A stretch of 6,172 nt of DNA, from NCBI GenBank assembly GCA_016210285.1, contig JACQUN010000055.1, forward strand, positions 1-6,172, written 5' to 3'. Each line of letters starts with the position of its first letter. The stretch's first letter is position 1. The notes beneath the pieces are model-generated. The model worked only from the letters and a program-made list of their open reading frames with translations, did no database searches and was not told the DNA's origin. Shown piece by piece: positions 1-5,923 of the stretch. The position numbers and the translations under genes are program-made. Origin of the DNA: Chloroflexota bacterium (GTDB taxonomy: Bacteria > Chloroflexota > Dehalococcoidia > UBA1127 > JACQUN01).

Positions 1-534
1 GGCATCGGCGTTGGCGGCGATCCAGATCGGCGGGTAGGGCTTTTGCACCGGGCGGATGGTGGATGTCCCGTTTCGCAGCCGGAAGTACCGCCCCTCATAG
101 GTCACGTTCTCCTCGGTCCACAGGCGTTTGATAAGCTCCAGGGACTCCAGCATGCGGCCCACACGCTCCCGGGGCGGGACGTTGAACGCCTCGTACTCGA
201 TGTCGCGGTAGCCCAGGCCCACGCCGAAGATGAGGCGCCCCTCGCACATGATGTCCAGGCTGGCAATCTCCTCAGCCACCTGCACGGGGTTCAGCAGGGG
301 CAGCAGGATGACGCCCGTGCAGAGCTGCATGGGGCCCGCCTCGGCGGCCAGGCGGGCCAGGAGCGGCACGTTCTGGAGGGACTGGTAGGGCGGCGACAGG
401 TAGTGGTGGCCCACCGCCAGGATGTCAAAGCCGAGGTCTCTTGCCAGGATGGTCTGCTGCACATACTCACGAAAGCGCTTCACCGATGAATCGGTCATCG
501 GCTGCTGTGGAATCAGGAGAAGGCCGAACTTCAT
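1..534 (-). CDS. LLM class flavin-dependent oxidoreductase (luciferase-like), N-terminal part, runs off the left edge
   Basis: This is a member of the bacterial luciferase-like monooxygenase family: TIM-barrel enzymes that use reduced FMN or F420 to oxidise small organic substrates in the cytoplasm. The window holds 178 codons with no stop; the family is usually about 300-350 residues, so roughly the C-terminal half lies beyond the edge. Visible family features are the first strand MKFGLLLIPQQP, the segment GFDILAVGHHYL (residues 35-46), the barrel strand LCTGVILLPLLNPVQVAEEI (71-90), the hallmark GVGLGYRDIEYEAF (104-117), and PVQKPYPPIWIAAN (162-175). The ATG at 532-534 is chosen because an AAGGAGG (543-549) lies 8 bases upstream. 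The ATG overlaps the stop of the DUF72 gene as ATGA, so the two genes are probably translationally coupled and transcribed together. Flavin versus F420 use and the substrate cannot be told from this part. Family assignment is firm; function beyond that is unknown. Confidence 0.93.
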   Translation of the reverse strand, partial: MKFGLLLIPQQPMTDSSVKRFREYVQQTILARDLGFDILAVGHHYLSPPYQSLQNVPLLARLAAEAGPMQLCTGVILLPLLNPVQVAEEIASLDIMCEGRLIFGVGLGYRDIEYEAFNVPPRERVGRMLESLELIKRLWTEENVTYEGRYFRLRNGTSTIRPVQKPYPPIWIAANADA

Positions 535-1457
535 GACCCTTGCCTCCTTGCTGTCTCTTCCTCTTCGGCCAGGAGCCTGGCGGCCACCCCGGCGTTGACC
601 ACGCCCTGGTCACCGGCGTTGGTATTGAACAGCAGGTGGAGCTGTGTGGAGTGCTCTCTCAGGTAGGATACGCGGGGTATCCACTCCCGCAACTCGTCGG
701 GGGAGTAGTAGTAATCGAAACGCTCCGAAGCGGCAATGCCCCGCTTCTCCCAGGTCTCGCGATTGCGCCCGTGGAAGCGGACCAAAGCTACCTCAGCCGT
801 GGCCTCGGCAATCGGTGGCACGGAGGATGGAAACCCTTGCGGCTCGTCCACACACACGAAGGCCAGCTTGTTGCGGCGCAGGAAGTCCAGGGTGCGCCCC
901 TGATGCTCCGGGCCGAGCCAGAGGGCATTGCGGAACTCCACTGCCACCCGGTACTGAGGGAGCTGCTCCTGGCAGAAGAGGATGTAGTCCAACCGCTCAC
1001 GGCCGGGGATGAACCAGCGGGGGAACTGGAAGAGCACAACCCCCAGCTTCCCAGCGCTATCCAGGGGCAGCAGCGCCTCGCGGAAGCGGGCCCAGATGTC
1101 CTGGCGAATCTCATCGGGGACATCGCGGGAGTAGAGATTCGCTTTCTCCTTCAGCTCGGCAGGGAGGGCATCTCGGACCTCCCTTGGGAGGGTTTGGGGC
1201 CTGGTGGGGTGCCACGTGAGGAGTGAAAACGACTTGATATCGAACAGGAAACCAGGCGGTGTCCGCTCCGCCCAGAGGGCGCAGGCCTTCTGGGTGGGAA
1301 GGGCGTAGTAGCTGCTATCCACCTCGACGATGGGAAACTCCGCCGCGTAGAACTGGAGCCGCGCCTCCGGGCTCCTGGCCCAGGGCGGGTAGAACGCCCC
1401 CGAAGTGATGAGGCTTCGGTCTGTCCAGGAGCATGTGCCAATGAGGACGTCGCCCAC
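531..1457 (-). CDS. DUF72 domain-containing protein (YecE-like TIM barrel)
   Basis: This 308-residue protein is a full-length member of the DUF72/YecE family (Pfam PF01904), a cytoplasmic TIM-barrel family with no settled biochemical function. Family landmarks in order are IGTCSWTD (6-13), FYPPWA (22-27), EVDSSYYALP (45-54), WAERTPPGFLFDIKSF (62-77), LGVVLFQFPRWF (138-149), RVAVEFRNALWL (170-181), FVCVDEP (200-206), VALVRFHGRN (223-232), YYYSPDELREW (249-259) and LHLLFNTNAGDQGVVNA (273-289). The opening IGTCSWTD differs from the common IGTSGWSY form and marks a distinct branch. The GTG start is supported by AGAGGA (1464-1469) six bases upstream and by the conserved first strand beginning immediately after it. 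A promoter with a perfect TATAAT lies 65 bases upstream. Its TGA stop overlaps the ATG of the flavin oxidoreductase gene by ATGA, so the two form a coupled pair. The family call is secure; the reaction is unknown. Confidence 0.94.
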   Translation of the reverse strand: MGDVLIGTCSWTDRSLITSGAFYPPWARSPEARLQFYAAEFPIVEVDSSYYALPTQKACALWAERTPPGFLFDIKSFSLLTWHPTRPQTLPREVRDALPAELKEKANLYSRDVPDEIRQDIWARFREALLPLDSAGKLGVVLFQFPRWFIPGRERLDYILFCQEQLPQYRVAVEFRNALWLGPEHQGRTLDFLRRNKLAFVCVDEPQGFPSSVPPIAEATAEVALVRFHGRNRETWEKRGIAASERFDYYYSPDELREWIPRVSYLREHSTQLHLLFNTNAGDQGVVNAGVAARLLAEEEETARRQGS

Positions 1458-1522
1458 ACGATTTCCTCTGGCTGTCCCACATCGTGGCTCTGCAACAGCG
1501 GGGAAGGCATCGGGCAGCCCGC

Positions 1523-1558
1523 ATTATAGCACCCCGTGGTGCGGCGGTGTCTCCGGAG
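1523..1558 (-). promoter_or_regulatory. Promoter with palindromes, driving the DUF72-oxidoreductase operon
   Basis: Read on the minus strand, a perfect TATAAT (1523-1528) lies 65 bases before the GTG of the DUF72 gene. The best -35 match is GAGACA (4 of 6 to TTGACA), but only with a long 19-base spacer, so the -35 is weak. The spacer contains the inverted repeat GCACC-CCGT-GGTGC (1529-1542), and an 8-base palindrome CTCCGGAG (1551-1558) sits over the -35 region. A weak -35 with palindromes across it is the layout expected when an activator or repressor binds there, but that is inference. Transcription would start near 1516, leaving a leader of about 60 bases. Confidence 0.55.
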
Positions 1559-1602
1559 GGAGCCTGCTCCGATGCGAGGGCCCAGGGCGAAAGCAGCCTG
1601 GC

Positions 1603-1773
1603 TCAGCGCCTCATCCTGCGCCGCTGCCACCACTCCAGCCCGACGCCCAGAGCGACGATGATGAGCCCAACGGGCAGCGCCCGGGTCGGCAACATGCCTA
1701 TCCCCAACCCGATGACGATGCCATTCCACATGGCCGACCACCGCTGTCTGCCGCTTCCGTGCATGTCCAGCAT
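1603..1773 (-). CDS. Putative small two-segment membrane protein (56 aa)
   Basis: I do not recognise this frame, but it has gene-like properties. It starts with ATG at 1771-1773, preceded by a purine-rich AAGGGGGAG that can act as a ribosome binding site, and ends with TGA at 1603-1605. The product has a short polar basic N-terminus (MLDMHGSGRQRW), a hydrophobic stretch MWNGIVIGLGIGML (15-28), a short PTRALP turn (29-34), a second hydrophobic stretch VGLIIVALGVGLEWW (35-49), and a strongly basic tail QRRRMRR (50-56). This is the pattern of a small hairpin membrane protein. The hydrophobic segments are short (about 14-15 residues each), so one shallow insertion is also possible. About nine in ten codons end in G or C, like the neighbouring genes. 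It lies between the decayed hydrolase and the promoter of the DUF72 operon and may be the last gene transcribed from the hyu promoter. A chance frame is the main alternative. Confidence 0.5.
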   Translation of the reverse strand: MLDMHGSGRQRWSAMWNGIVIGLGIGMLPTRALPVGLIIVALGVGLEWWQRRRMRR

Positions 1774-1827
1774 ACCACTCCCCCTTGTGGGCAGTCTATG
1801 GTCAACGTGATGGCCCGGCCTCCCGGT

Positions 1828-1983
1828 CTAGCCGGCCCTTTCCGCTCGTTCGACGGGGCTGCGCCGTTGCAGGTTGCCTGCCGCCGCATGGTGCAGGAGG
1901 AGCGTGCCGCCCCGCTGCCAGGGGTCCGAGAAGGCGTCCAGATGGTAGTGGAAGAGTATGCCCCCGATGCTGACGTAAGGCAT
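1828..1983 (-). pseudogene. Truncated alpha/beta hydrolase, N-terminal remnant (51 codons)
   Basis: The frame opens with ATG two bases after the hyuB stop and has a ribosome binding site GAGAGGG six bases upstream, overlapping the end of hyuB, so the start of an operon gene appears intact. The first 40 or so residues read as an alpha/beta hydrolase N-terminus: MPYVSIGGILFHYH is the first strand pair, DAFSDPW (17-23) the linker, and TLLLHHAAAGN (28-37/38) the strand and oxyanion-hole loop, with HHAAAGN in place of the more usual HGxxGS. After LQR (38-41) the family would continue with a tryptophan-rich helix, the RGHG strand and the GxSxG nucleophile elbow. Instead the frame gives RSPVERAERAG and stops. 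Neither other minus-strand frame downstream restores the similarity, so a deletion is more likely than a simple frameshift. A complete enzyme would have been about 250-280 residues. The remnant lacks the catalytic triad and should be inactive. Confidence 0.6.
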
Positions 1984-1985
1984 AC

Positions 1986-3770
1986 TCAACCCTCTCGGCC
2001 AAGCCCTTTGAGCCACTGGTATGCCGACGGTCCCCGGTCGAGCATGGGGAGAGGCTCCCGGGGCCGGGCGCGGCGCGCCTGGGTAGCCCGATCGTCCACC
2101 TCTAGATGGCCTGGACCCAGGACAACCCCGTACTGCTCGTGCGCGGCCTCCTGGCTCACAAACCCCTCGACGACATCCTGCCGGACGCGCTGGAGCTCCC
2201 GCATGTACGGGTCACCCCAGCCACCGCCGCCGCAAGTCTCCACCCGCAGCAGGTCGCCTGCCCTGATGGGCAGATTCTCCCCGGCTGGCGGCAGGACCCT
2301 CTCCTGCGTTGTGCCTGGGTTCAGGACGAAACGCCCGGGTGCTCCCGCCTCCCCACCGTTCACGCCGAAGCACGGGAACCGGACGTTGTCCATGCGGGTG
2401 CTGAGGGTGCAGTCGGTGAGGATGCGGATGTCCCGGACGACGCCGCACCCCCCGCGGTAGCGCCCGGGGCCGCCGGAGTCGGCACGGATGGCGTAGCGCT
2501 CGACGCGTAGGGGGAACTCCCGCTCCATGAACTCTATGGGGTAGTTCTTCTGGTCTCGGAAGTAGATAGCGTTCAGCCCGTCTGCGTGGGGACGAGCGCC
2601 CTGGCCGGAGCCTATCCCTTCGCTGAAGTACAGGTAGCGGTCATTGCTGTCCATGGCTCGGAGATTGTAGATGACATAGACAGGCGAGCCCGCTGGCGCC
2701 CTGCCCGCCGTGGCCTGGGCCAGCGCCGAGGTGATGCATCCCATCAGGCGGATAGCGGTATGGCTGCGCAGCCCCACCGGGGCGGGGAAATTGGGATAGG
2801 TGACTGTGCCTGGCTTCACCAGGACCTCATCAACGATGTGGGCAGCACCCTCGTTGAGGGGCAGATCAGGGTTCAGGTAGCTCAGGTAGCGCGCCAGCAT
2901 CAGGTTGAAGGCGCCGGGACTGGTGATGAAGTTCACAGGGCCACGGGCCTGCCTGCTGCTGCCGGTAAGGTCGGCGGTGATGCGCTCCCCCAGCCGCCGT
3001 ATCTTCAGGTCTACTCGAAGGGGCTCCCCGCTCACAGGGTCGGCGTCCACGTAGTCAAAGGAGGCGTACTCCCCTTCGGGCAGCAGCTCCCGGAGGAAAC
3101 TGCGATAGGCGGCGATGCCGCGCTGGATCAGCTCGTCAAAGGCGGTCAGAAGCACCTCACTGCCATAGCGCGCCGCAAGCTCCTGGAGGCGGGTGTCGGC
3201 AAGGCGGCAGGAGGCCATCAGCGCCTTGGTGTCCCCCTCAAGCATGTGGGGAAACCGGGAGTTGTTCAGCACGATGGCGTAGGCCTCCCGGTTCAGCCTG
3301 TCTCCGGCGTAGATACGGATGGGCGGCACCAGGGTCCCCTCGTGGAAGATCTCCGTGGCCGTGGGGGAGAGGCTCCCGGGGACGGAGCCGCCGATGTCCC
3401 AGAAATGCCCGAAGGCCACGGCGAAGGCGCCCACCTGGCCGTCGAAGAAAACGGGGGCGGTGAAACACATGTCTCCCGTGTGCTGAATCGCGCCTCGGGT
3501 CCGGTGGGGGTCGTTGTACCAGTACAGGTCTCCTGGCTTCATCTCCTCCAGGGGATACGCCTGAAGCACGGGGTCCACGAGCCCGGGGCCGCTAAGGGAG
3601 AGATAGGCGTCCAGGATCCTGCCCTGGCAGTCATAGACGCCCAGGAAGTAGTCTTTCTTCTCCTTGACCATGGGGGACATCGCCGTGCGCTCCACCAGGC
3701 TCTCCATCTCCAGGATGATGGAGCGCAGCGCCCCCCGGATGATCTCCATAGTGATGGGGTCAGTCGTCAC
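1986..3770 (-). CDS. hyuB: Hydantoinase/oxoprolinase family subunit B
   Basis: This is a 594-residue hydantoinase B/oxoprolinase protein (Pfam PF02538), the partner of HyuA in ATP-dependent ring-opening or carboxylating enzymes such as 5-oxoprolinase, N-methylhydantoinase and acetophenone carboxylase. Landmarks (numbered from this start) are DPITMEIIRGAL near the N-terminus, ERTAMSPMVKEKKDY (27-41), GDLYWYNDPHRTRGAIQHTG (80-99), GHFWDIGGSVPGS (121-133), ATEIFHEG (138-145), ADSGGPGRYRGGCG (430-443), GGGGWGDP (514-521) and a C-terminal helix ending YGVVL. An upstream GTG at 3789-3791 is in frame, but the GTG at 3768-3770 is preferred: AGGAGG (3778-3783) lies seven bases before it, and the conserved domain starts right after it. 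The gene begins 24 bases after the hyuA stop, so the two are co-transcribed, and it is followed two bases later by a truncated hydrolase. Length and motifs are intact. The substrate is not determinable. Confidence 0.96.
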   Translation of the reverse strand: MTTDPITMEIIRGALRSIILEMESLVERTAMSPMVKEKKDYFLGVYDCQGRILDAYLSLSGPGLVDPVLQAYPLEEMKPGDLYWYNDPHRTRGAIQHTGDMCFTAPVFFDGQVGAFAVAFGHFWDIGGSVPGSLSPTATEIFHEGTLVPPIRIYAGDRLNREAYAIVLNNSRFPHMLEGDTKALMASCRLADTRLQELAARYGSEVLLTAFDELIQRGIAAYRSFLRELLPEGEYASFDYVDADPVSGEPLRVDLKIRRLGERITADLTGSSRQARGPVNFITSPGAFNLMLARYLSYLNPDLPLNEGAAHIVDEVLVKPGTVTYPNFPAPVGLRSHTAIRLMGCITSALAQATAGRAPAGSPVYVIYNLRAMDSNDRYLYFSEGIGSGQGARPHADGLNAIYFRDQKNYPIEFMEREFPLRVERYAIRADSGGPGRYRGGCGVVRDIRILTDCTLSTRMDNVRFPCFGVNGGEAGAPGRFVLNPGTTQERVLPPAGENLPIRAGDLLRVETCGGGGWGDPYMRELQRVRQDVVEGFVSQEAAHEQYGVVLGPGHLEVDDRATQARRARPREPLPMLDRGPSAYQWLKGLGREG

Positions 3771-3777
3771 GGGCTTG

Positions 3778-3783
3778 CCTCCT
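3778..3783 (-). promoter_or_regulatory. Ribosome binding site that fixes the hyuB start
   Basis: AGGAGG on the minus strand lies seven bases upstream of the GTG at 3768-3770. It falls inside the longer reading frame that begins at 3791, arguing that the first seven codons of that frame are not translated. Confidence 0.8.
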
Positions 3784-3794
3784 GGGGCCACAGG

Positions 3795-5852
3795 CTAGGA
3801 CAGGGGTTCCACGACAAGGTTCCCAAACCGGTCCACCCTGGCCCTGAAATCCGGCCACAACACGGTGGTGGTGTCGGGCTGCTCGATGATTGCGGGCCCC
3901 CTCAGCTCCGCCCCCGCTGGGAGGTCCCGGCGCTGATAGACAGGGGTTTCCACGATTCCTTCTTGTTTGCTGAACAGGACCTTCCTGCTGGCGGCCGGGG
4001 CTGGCTGTCCTGAAGGCGCGTCAGACAGCGAGGGCAGCGGGTACTTGGGCAGCGGCCCCAGGGCTGTGACCCGCAGGTTCACCAGCTCCACCGGGACGTG
4101 GGGCATGTGGTAGGTGTACAGGCGCAGATGGGCCTGGTGGAAGGCCTCAACCATCCGATGGACAGCGGCTTGGGAAACTGGGCCCGATGGCACCTCTACG
4201 GCCACCTCGAAGCCCTGGTGAGCGTAGCGGAGGTCGGCGGAGCGCAGCAGCATCCCCTCTCCAGGTCCCACACCCTCTTGCTGCAACCACTCCTGCGCCT
4301 GGATCTCCAGGCGAGCATAGGCGATGGCAACAGCCTGCGGGTCCAGCCCATCGCTGCCCTGAGCCACTGTCTGCACATAGTCGTTCTTCAGGTCGGTGAA
4401 AAGGAGGCCATAGGTAGAGAGCACGCCTGGCGCAGGTGGAATGATGACCGTGCGCACCCCCAGCAGGGAGGCCAGGGCGCAGGCATGGAGCGGGCCAGCG
4501 CCTCCGAAGGCTACCAGGGCAAAGTCGGCCGGGTTGTACCCGCGCCCGATGGAGACCGCTCGAATGGCCCCAGACATGTTGTTGTTGGCGATCTCCACGA
4601 TGCCTGCCGCCGCCTCGGTGGTGTTCAGGCCCAGGGGTCGGGCTATCCTCGCAAGAATGGCCTCGCGGGCGGCGTCCATGTCCAGGGGGATCTCGCCTCC
4701 CAGCAGAGAAGCGGGGAGCCTCCCCAGCAGCAGATGGGCATCGGTGACCGTGGGTTCGCTGCCCCCCCGCCGGTAGCTGGCTGGCCCAGGCTCTGCACCG
4801 GCGCTTTCCGGGCCGACAGCGAGACCCCGCGCCCCGGTGAGCCGGGCGACGCTGCCTCCCCCGGCGCCAATGGTCACGATGTCCAGCATGGGAAGCTGGA
4901 GAGGGAGGTCAGCGATGAGGCGTTCGGTGCTTACCTCCGGCGCGCCGTTGCGGACCAGGCAGATATCCGCACTGGTGCCGCCCACATCAATGGAGATGAA
5001 GTTGGGGTGGCCTGCGCCTCTGGCAATCTGGAGGGCGCCCAGCACTCCTGCCGCCGGCCCCGAGAGCACCGTGTGGACCGCCTGGCGCGCCGCCTGGGCC
5101 GCCGACGCCACGCCCCCGTTGGACTTCATGATGAACAGGGAGCCATTCACGCCCCTGGCCCGAAGGGTCTGCTCCAGGTTCCGCAGGTATCGGCTGACGT
5201 GGACCATGACAGAGGCGTTCAGGACGGTGGCGACGGTGCGCTCGTACTCGCGGAACTGGGGAAGGACATGGCTGGAGAGGGAGACCAGGGCTTCGGGATG
5301 TTCCTCCTGGAGCAGGGCCGCAGCCCTCAGCTCGTGGGAGGGGTTGGCATACGAATACAGGAAGCTGACGGCGATGGCCTCCACCCCCTGGGCCTTGAGG
5401 GCCCGCGCGGCAGCTCGCACCTCGGCGTCGTCCAGGGGCTGTAGCACCTGGCCTGCCGCGTCCACTCGCTCGGCCACCTCAAGGATGAGGTGGGGGGGCA
5501 CAGGGCGGGGGGCCTGCACCCAGCCATAGATGTTCTCCCGCCGGGGGATGTCATGCCTCCCGATCTCCAGGACATACTTGAACCCGTGGGTGGTGAGGAG
5601 GCCAACACCGGGAGCGCGACCCTGGATGATGGCGTTGGTGGCGATGGTGGTGCCGTGGAAGACCCGGGCCACCTCCTGCGCCGAAGCGCCCGCCTGGGCC
5701 AGCACCTTCCCCACCCCCTGCATGAAGCCCTGGGACGGATCACCGGGGGTGGTCGCAGTCTTCGTCGCCCAGATTCTCCCGGTCGCAGTATCTTGAAGGA
5801 CGACGTCGGTGAAGGTGCCGCCGGTGTCCACGGCGACGTGGTAGCGCGCCAC
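3795..5852 (-). CDS. hyuA: Hydantoinase/oxoprolinase family subunit A (ATPase)
   Basis: This 685-residue protein is the ATP-using subunit of the hydantoinase/5-oxoprolinase family, with the usual three parts: Hydant_A_N (about 4-180), Hydantoinase_A (about 200-490) and the HyuA C-terminal domain (about 505-675). It belongs to the actin-like ATPase fold: phosphate-1 loop VDTGGTFTD (8-16), the HGTTIATNA signature (66-74), MKSNGG (242-247), LSGPAAGVLGA (263-273), phosphate-2 loop SIDVGGTSADI (287-297), GAGGGSVA (329-336), GAEPGPASY (352-360), TVTDAHLLLGRL (368-379) and FGGAGPLHA (449-457). The frame is open back to 6011, but the GTG at 5850-5852 is preferred: AGGAGG lies five bases before it, the first beta strand follows at once, the length is typical, and a promoter lies inside the longer frame. 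It heads an operon with hyuB. Known relatives act on 5-oxoproline, hydantoins, caprolactam or ketones; which applies here is open. Confidence 0.97.
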   Translation of the reverse strand: MARYHVAVDTGGTFTDVVLQDTATGRIWATKTATTPGDPSQGFMQGVGKVLAQAGASAQEVARVFHGTTIATNAIIQGRAPGVGLLTTHGFKYVLEIGRHDIPRRENIYGWVQAPRPVPPHLILEVAERVDAAGQVLQPLDDAEVRAAARALKAQGVEAIAVSFLYSYANPSHELRAAALLQEEHPEALVSLSSHVLPQFREYERTVATVLNASVMVHVSRYLRNLEQTLRARGVNGSLFIMKSNGGVASAAQAARQAVHTVLSGPAAGVLGALQIARGAGHPNFISIDVGGTSADICLVRNGAPEVSTERLIADLPLQLPMLDIVTIGAGGGSVARLTGARGLAVGPESAGAEPGPASYRRGGSEPTVTDAHLLLGRLPASLLGGEIPLDMDAAREAILARIARPLGLNTTEAAAGIVEIANNNMSGAIRAVSIGRGYNPADFALVAFGGAGPLHACALASLLGVRTVIIPPAPGVLSTYGLLFTDLKNDYVQTVAQGSDGLDPQAVAIAYARLEIQAQEWLQQEGVGPGEGMLLRSADLRYAHQGFEVAVEVPSGPVSQAAVHRMVEAFHQAHLRLYTYHMPHVPVELVNLRVTALGPLPKYPLPSLSDAPSGQPAPAASRKVLFSKQEGIVETPVYQRRDLPAGAELRGPAIIEQPDTTTVLWPDFRARVDRFGNLVVEPLS

Positions 5853-5857
5853 GGGGG

Positions 5858-5863
5858 CCTCCT
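5858..5863 (-). promoter_or_regulatory. Ribosome binding site that fixes the hyuA start
   Basis: AGGAGG on the minus strand, five bases before the GTG at 5850-5852. It sits in the same CCAGGAGGC context as the site before hyuB, and excludes the 53-residue upstream extension of the open frame. Confidence 0.8.
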
Positions 5864-5894
5864 GGCGGAAGGTGTCTGGGCTCTTGCTAACAGG

Positions 5895-5923
5895 ATTGTA
5901 GCGGCAACCTACGGCAGATGCAA
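5895..5923 (-). promoter_or_regulatory. Probable housekeeping promoter of the hyu operon
   Basis: On the minus strand TACAAT (5895-5900) matches the TATAAT -10 box at five of six positions. TTGCAT (5918-5923), exactly 17 bases upstream, matches the first three positions of the TTGACA -35 box. Transcription would begin near 5888, giving a leader of about 35 bases that contains the hyuA ribosome binding site. This start lies downstream of the first codon of the longest open frame, which supports the shorter hyuA. The -35 match is weak, so an activator may be needed. Confidence 0.5.

Noticed and set aside
43..489. 148-codon plus-strand frame opposite the oxidoreductase gene
   Set aside because: Antisense shadow of a clear luciferase-like coding sequence.
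1151..1741. 196-codon minus-strand frame spanning the small membrane protein region, the promoter and the start of the DUF72 gene
   Set aside because: It overlaps the conserved DUF72 coding region out of frame and has no domain-like sequence; the 56-residue frame is the better candidate in this gap.
1812..1848. GC-rich imperfect hairpin after the hydrolase remnant as a terminator
   Set aside because: The stem needs a bulge and no T-run follows on the minus strand, so an intrinsic terminator is not supported.
1405..2460. 351-codon plus-strand frame across the inter-operon gap
   Set aside because: Mostly antisense to hyuB; proline-, serine- and arginine-rich throughout without recognisable features.
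2586..4013. 475-codon open frame on the plus strand opposite hyuB and the end of hyuA
   Set aside because: It lies wholly antisense to strongly conserved genes, shows no recognisable domain, and is explained by stop-codon scarcity in GC-rich DNA.
4098..5444. 448-codon open frame on the plus strand opposite hyuA
   Set aside because: Antisense shadow of hyuA with low-complexity G/A/R/H-rich composition and no family motif.
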